The translations under genes and the position numbers were made by a program. Shown piece after piece: positions 62,201-64,000 of a stretch of DNA of 64,000 nt. Source of the stretch: Numida meleagris (taxonomy: Eukaryota; Chordata; Aves; Galliformes; Numididae); the NCBI RefSeq assembly GCF_002078875.1, contig NC_034421.1:8268365-8332364 (forward strand), read 5' to 3'. How positions within the stretch are numbered: the first letter of the stretch is position 1; every line of letters begins with the position of its first letter. A model generated the notes under the pieces. It was not told the origin of the DNA. It ran no database searches and worked only from the letters and a program-made list of their open reading frames with translations.

Positions 62201-64000
62201 TGCCGGCACAGCAAATGTTTGCGTTTGGAGAGCTCTCTGCCTTGCTGCTAACAAGGGCTGATTGTGCAGGAGGGGTGGGTGTTTACGTGGCCTTCCAGAC
62301 CTGTGTGGTAGTGGGTGGTGTTGCTGTTAGTGTTTGGTCATTGCCCGATCCTTTTTTTCCCTTAGACACCATCAACTGGTGTATCCAGCTTCAAACTGGG
62401 AGGAATCGTTTGTAACAGATTTCTGTGCAGTGATACAATAATTCCCCTGCACAATAAGAGTGATTTTATTGCACTGTTTCCATACCAAAATGTATGTATG
62501 GGAAGAAAGAGCGTGCTAATTTCTCCCACATTGGAAGCAATAAGAAAGCAAATTTTGGAGAAGTTAGAAGCTAAGAGCATATTTGCCGAGTAGTTAAAGG
62601 CAATTATAAAGTGTTCATCATTTTGCAGAATACCCTTTTTGGCTTCTGACCAGGTGATTAACGGGTTGGTTTATTGCTTAGGGAGCGTTCTGTTTAAAAA
62701 TCACATTTTTATTTTTTATCAGAAATCAGGCTTAAGTTTTTCTTACCTACCGTAAGCAGAATTCTTGGAAAACAGAAAGGATGCTGTCCTGGTGAACCCA
62801 GAGAAAGATTTCACTGCAGCTGCAATGCAAGATAGGAGATTGAATTTCTTGGAGAGCATCAGCTGGGAGAGCATCACGGCGCATCTCCAGGTGGAGGGGT
62901 GAGAGCAGCTCCAATACTCAGTGACACTCTGGAATTGTGGCTCCCACCCCTGCAGGTATGGGTGGCTGCAGCTGAGGGCTGGAACTTCCCAACGGGAACA
63001 AGGCTCGGGTGTAGTGGGAGCAGTGCTGCAGCACGTCAGGGTTTGAGTGCTCAGAAGAATATCTCCTTTCTCTGGTGCTGTCTCTCCCACTCTGCTGAAG
63101 CACATCTCAGTGAAATGCTCATCAGTTACAGCTTTCCCAGTGTACCTGATGGTATTCTTTTCCTCATCAGTAGTGCTTTCTTGTCTGGCCCAATTACATG
63201 CAGATCAGCGTAATGGCCGAGTGGAACTTCTCAAGCTCTCTGTTAAGTTCTGCTACTGCCTCAGGTGGGGGCCTGTGGCCCAGCTGACAGCAGCTGTTAT
63301 GTGCTGGAGTTGTACCAAGGATTAATGGAGATCATTAATTCGGCAGATCTTACAACTGCAGCATCTGCTTTAGAAAAGTACAGAAATAGGAGAATAGAGG
63401 TACTTCCCATTTTCTAGCAGCAGCTGAGAGAGCCGTACAGATTTAAATCAGGTAAAAAATGGGGCACCCTTATTGTCTGAGTGGAATTACATCTGCTTGT
63501 ACTAGGTTTGACTAAATATTTAATAAATGAAAGTTGCAAACTACCATATGGAATTCATAGACTGTAGTGCCCAGCGCTCTACTGGAATGCTCTGCAGTGC
63601 GGTTCATGTCTCACTTTGACTCCTCTGTAGATCCTGTTCTATGATAGTAGGCCTACCATGCATGCATCCCAGCCTGTAAAGCTGGGCTCTGCTTCCACAG
63701 CCTAGCAGTGACTTCCCAGGATCACGTGGAGTGTTTTTCCTTCTCTCTGGTGAACAGTCCCTTTGCAGCGTGCCTCTCACAGCAGATGGCCCTGCTAGGG
63801 GCAAATACATGCTGAGAACAGGGCTTTCCCTCCTGTATTCGGCTGCAGCATCTGTGTGTCGGTTGTGCAGCCAGAGCGCTGCGGTGACTCGGGGCTGTTT
63901 GGGACGGTTAGCTGAGGTTGTTGTGAAGACTTTCTTCCCTTATGTTTTCTCAGAACTCGGAGCTTTTTGAGTAACCCAGCCCAGTGTGTACGCTGTGATT

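Larger units (their letters stand above)
38709..64000 (+). other. XYLT1: XYLT1 intron 1 (5' part)
   Basis: No downstream XYLT1 exon was recognised. I looked for frames resembling the exon 2 stem region and for the catalytic domain and saw neither. The first intron of mammalian XYLT1 is very large, so more than 25 kb of intron here is expected. The + strand is visibly rich in T and G relative to A and C, as in long transcribed introns. Apart from the separately listed CpG island, splice-like signals and repeats, I see nothing in the stretches 39,420-41,164, 41,880-44,340, 45,045-47,845, 48,051-50,130, 51,419-53,149 and 53,206-64,000. A small exon shorter than about 60 codons could have been missed. 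Confidence 0.8.

Noticed and set aside
61499..62254. 251-codon minus-strand open frame, the longest without unknown bases
   Set aside because: No recognisable domain, mixed low-complexity composition, no splice or promoter context, and antisense in an intron. At this GC content a chance frame of this length in 64 kb is plausible.
38709..64000. XYLT1 exon 2
   Set aside because: I looked for the conserved stem region expected after exon 1 and did not find it. The intron probably extends beyond the window. A translated search with an avian XYLT1 protein would be decisive.
1..64000. tRNA genes, rRNA, CRISPR arrays, bacterial-type operons or endogenous retroviral genes
   Set aside because: No B-box words in a cloverleaf context, no regularly spaced repeats, and no retroviral protein motifs were seen. 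The only retroelement coding remnant is the CR1 copy.

Overview
The window looks like bird genomic DNA, probably from a galliform (chicken, turkey or quail type), from a draft assembly with one gap. The clues are avian CR1 LINE fragments as the only clear interspersed repeats, a repeat-poor intergenic sequence, very CpG-dense islands, and one recognisable vertebrate coding exon whose protein begins like xylosyltransferase 1. There are no operons, CRISPR arrays, tRNAs or rRNAs. Nearly all long open frames are chance frames in noncoding DNA.

Layout. Bases 1 to about 37,560 are intergenic DNA upstream of the gene, and I can support no protein-coding gene there. This part holds a CR1 3' end at 12.6 kb (+), an AT-rich block dense in homeodomain/POU/SOX-like words at 17.44-17.82 kb (candidate enhancer), an isolated CpG island at 18.88-19.25 kb with a G-rich hexamer repeat and a near-consensus CTCF word, an old CR1 fragment at 26.3 kb (-), and a 53-nt exon-like segment with consensus splice sites at 33.39-33.44 kb. 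Bases 37,560 to about 39,420 are a strong CpG island, interrupted by a 360-base gap (38,022-38,381), which contains the XYLT1 promoter and first exon. The coding part of exon 1 is 38,466-38,708 on the + strand and gives 81 codons: a cytosolic tail, one membrane anchor and the start of the luminal stem. From 38,709 to the window end is the 5' part of the large first intron. I did not find exon 2. The intron contains a second CpG island (41.17-41.56 kb), several strong splice-like signals (39,959; 41,801; 47,846-47,939; 48,016), a possible ancient amniote repeat (44.34 kb), a 1.29-kb antisense CR1 copy with a decayed reverse transcriptase (50.13-51.42 kb), and a weaker CR1 3' end (53.15 kb).

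Function. XYLT1 is a Golgi type II membrane glycosyltransferase that starts glycosaminoglycan chains on proteoglycans. Only its N-terminal anchor is encoded here, so most of the window is its regulatory neighbourhood. The most interesting point is the gap just upstream of the start codon. It lies in the same GC-rich, GGC-repeat-bearing region that is hard to assemble in human XYLT1 and that expands and becomes methylated in Baratela-Scott syndrome. The exon and regulatory candidates elsewhere are hypotheses read by eye, and each is given with its test.
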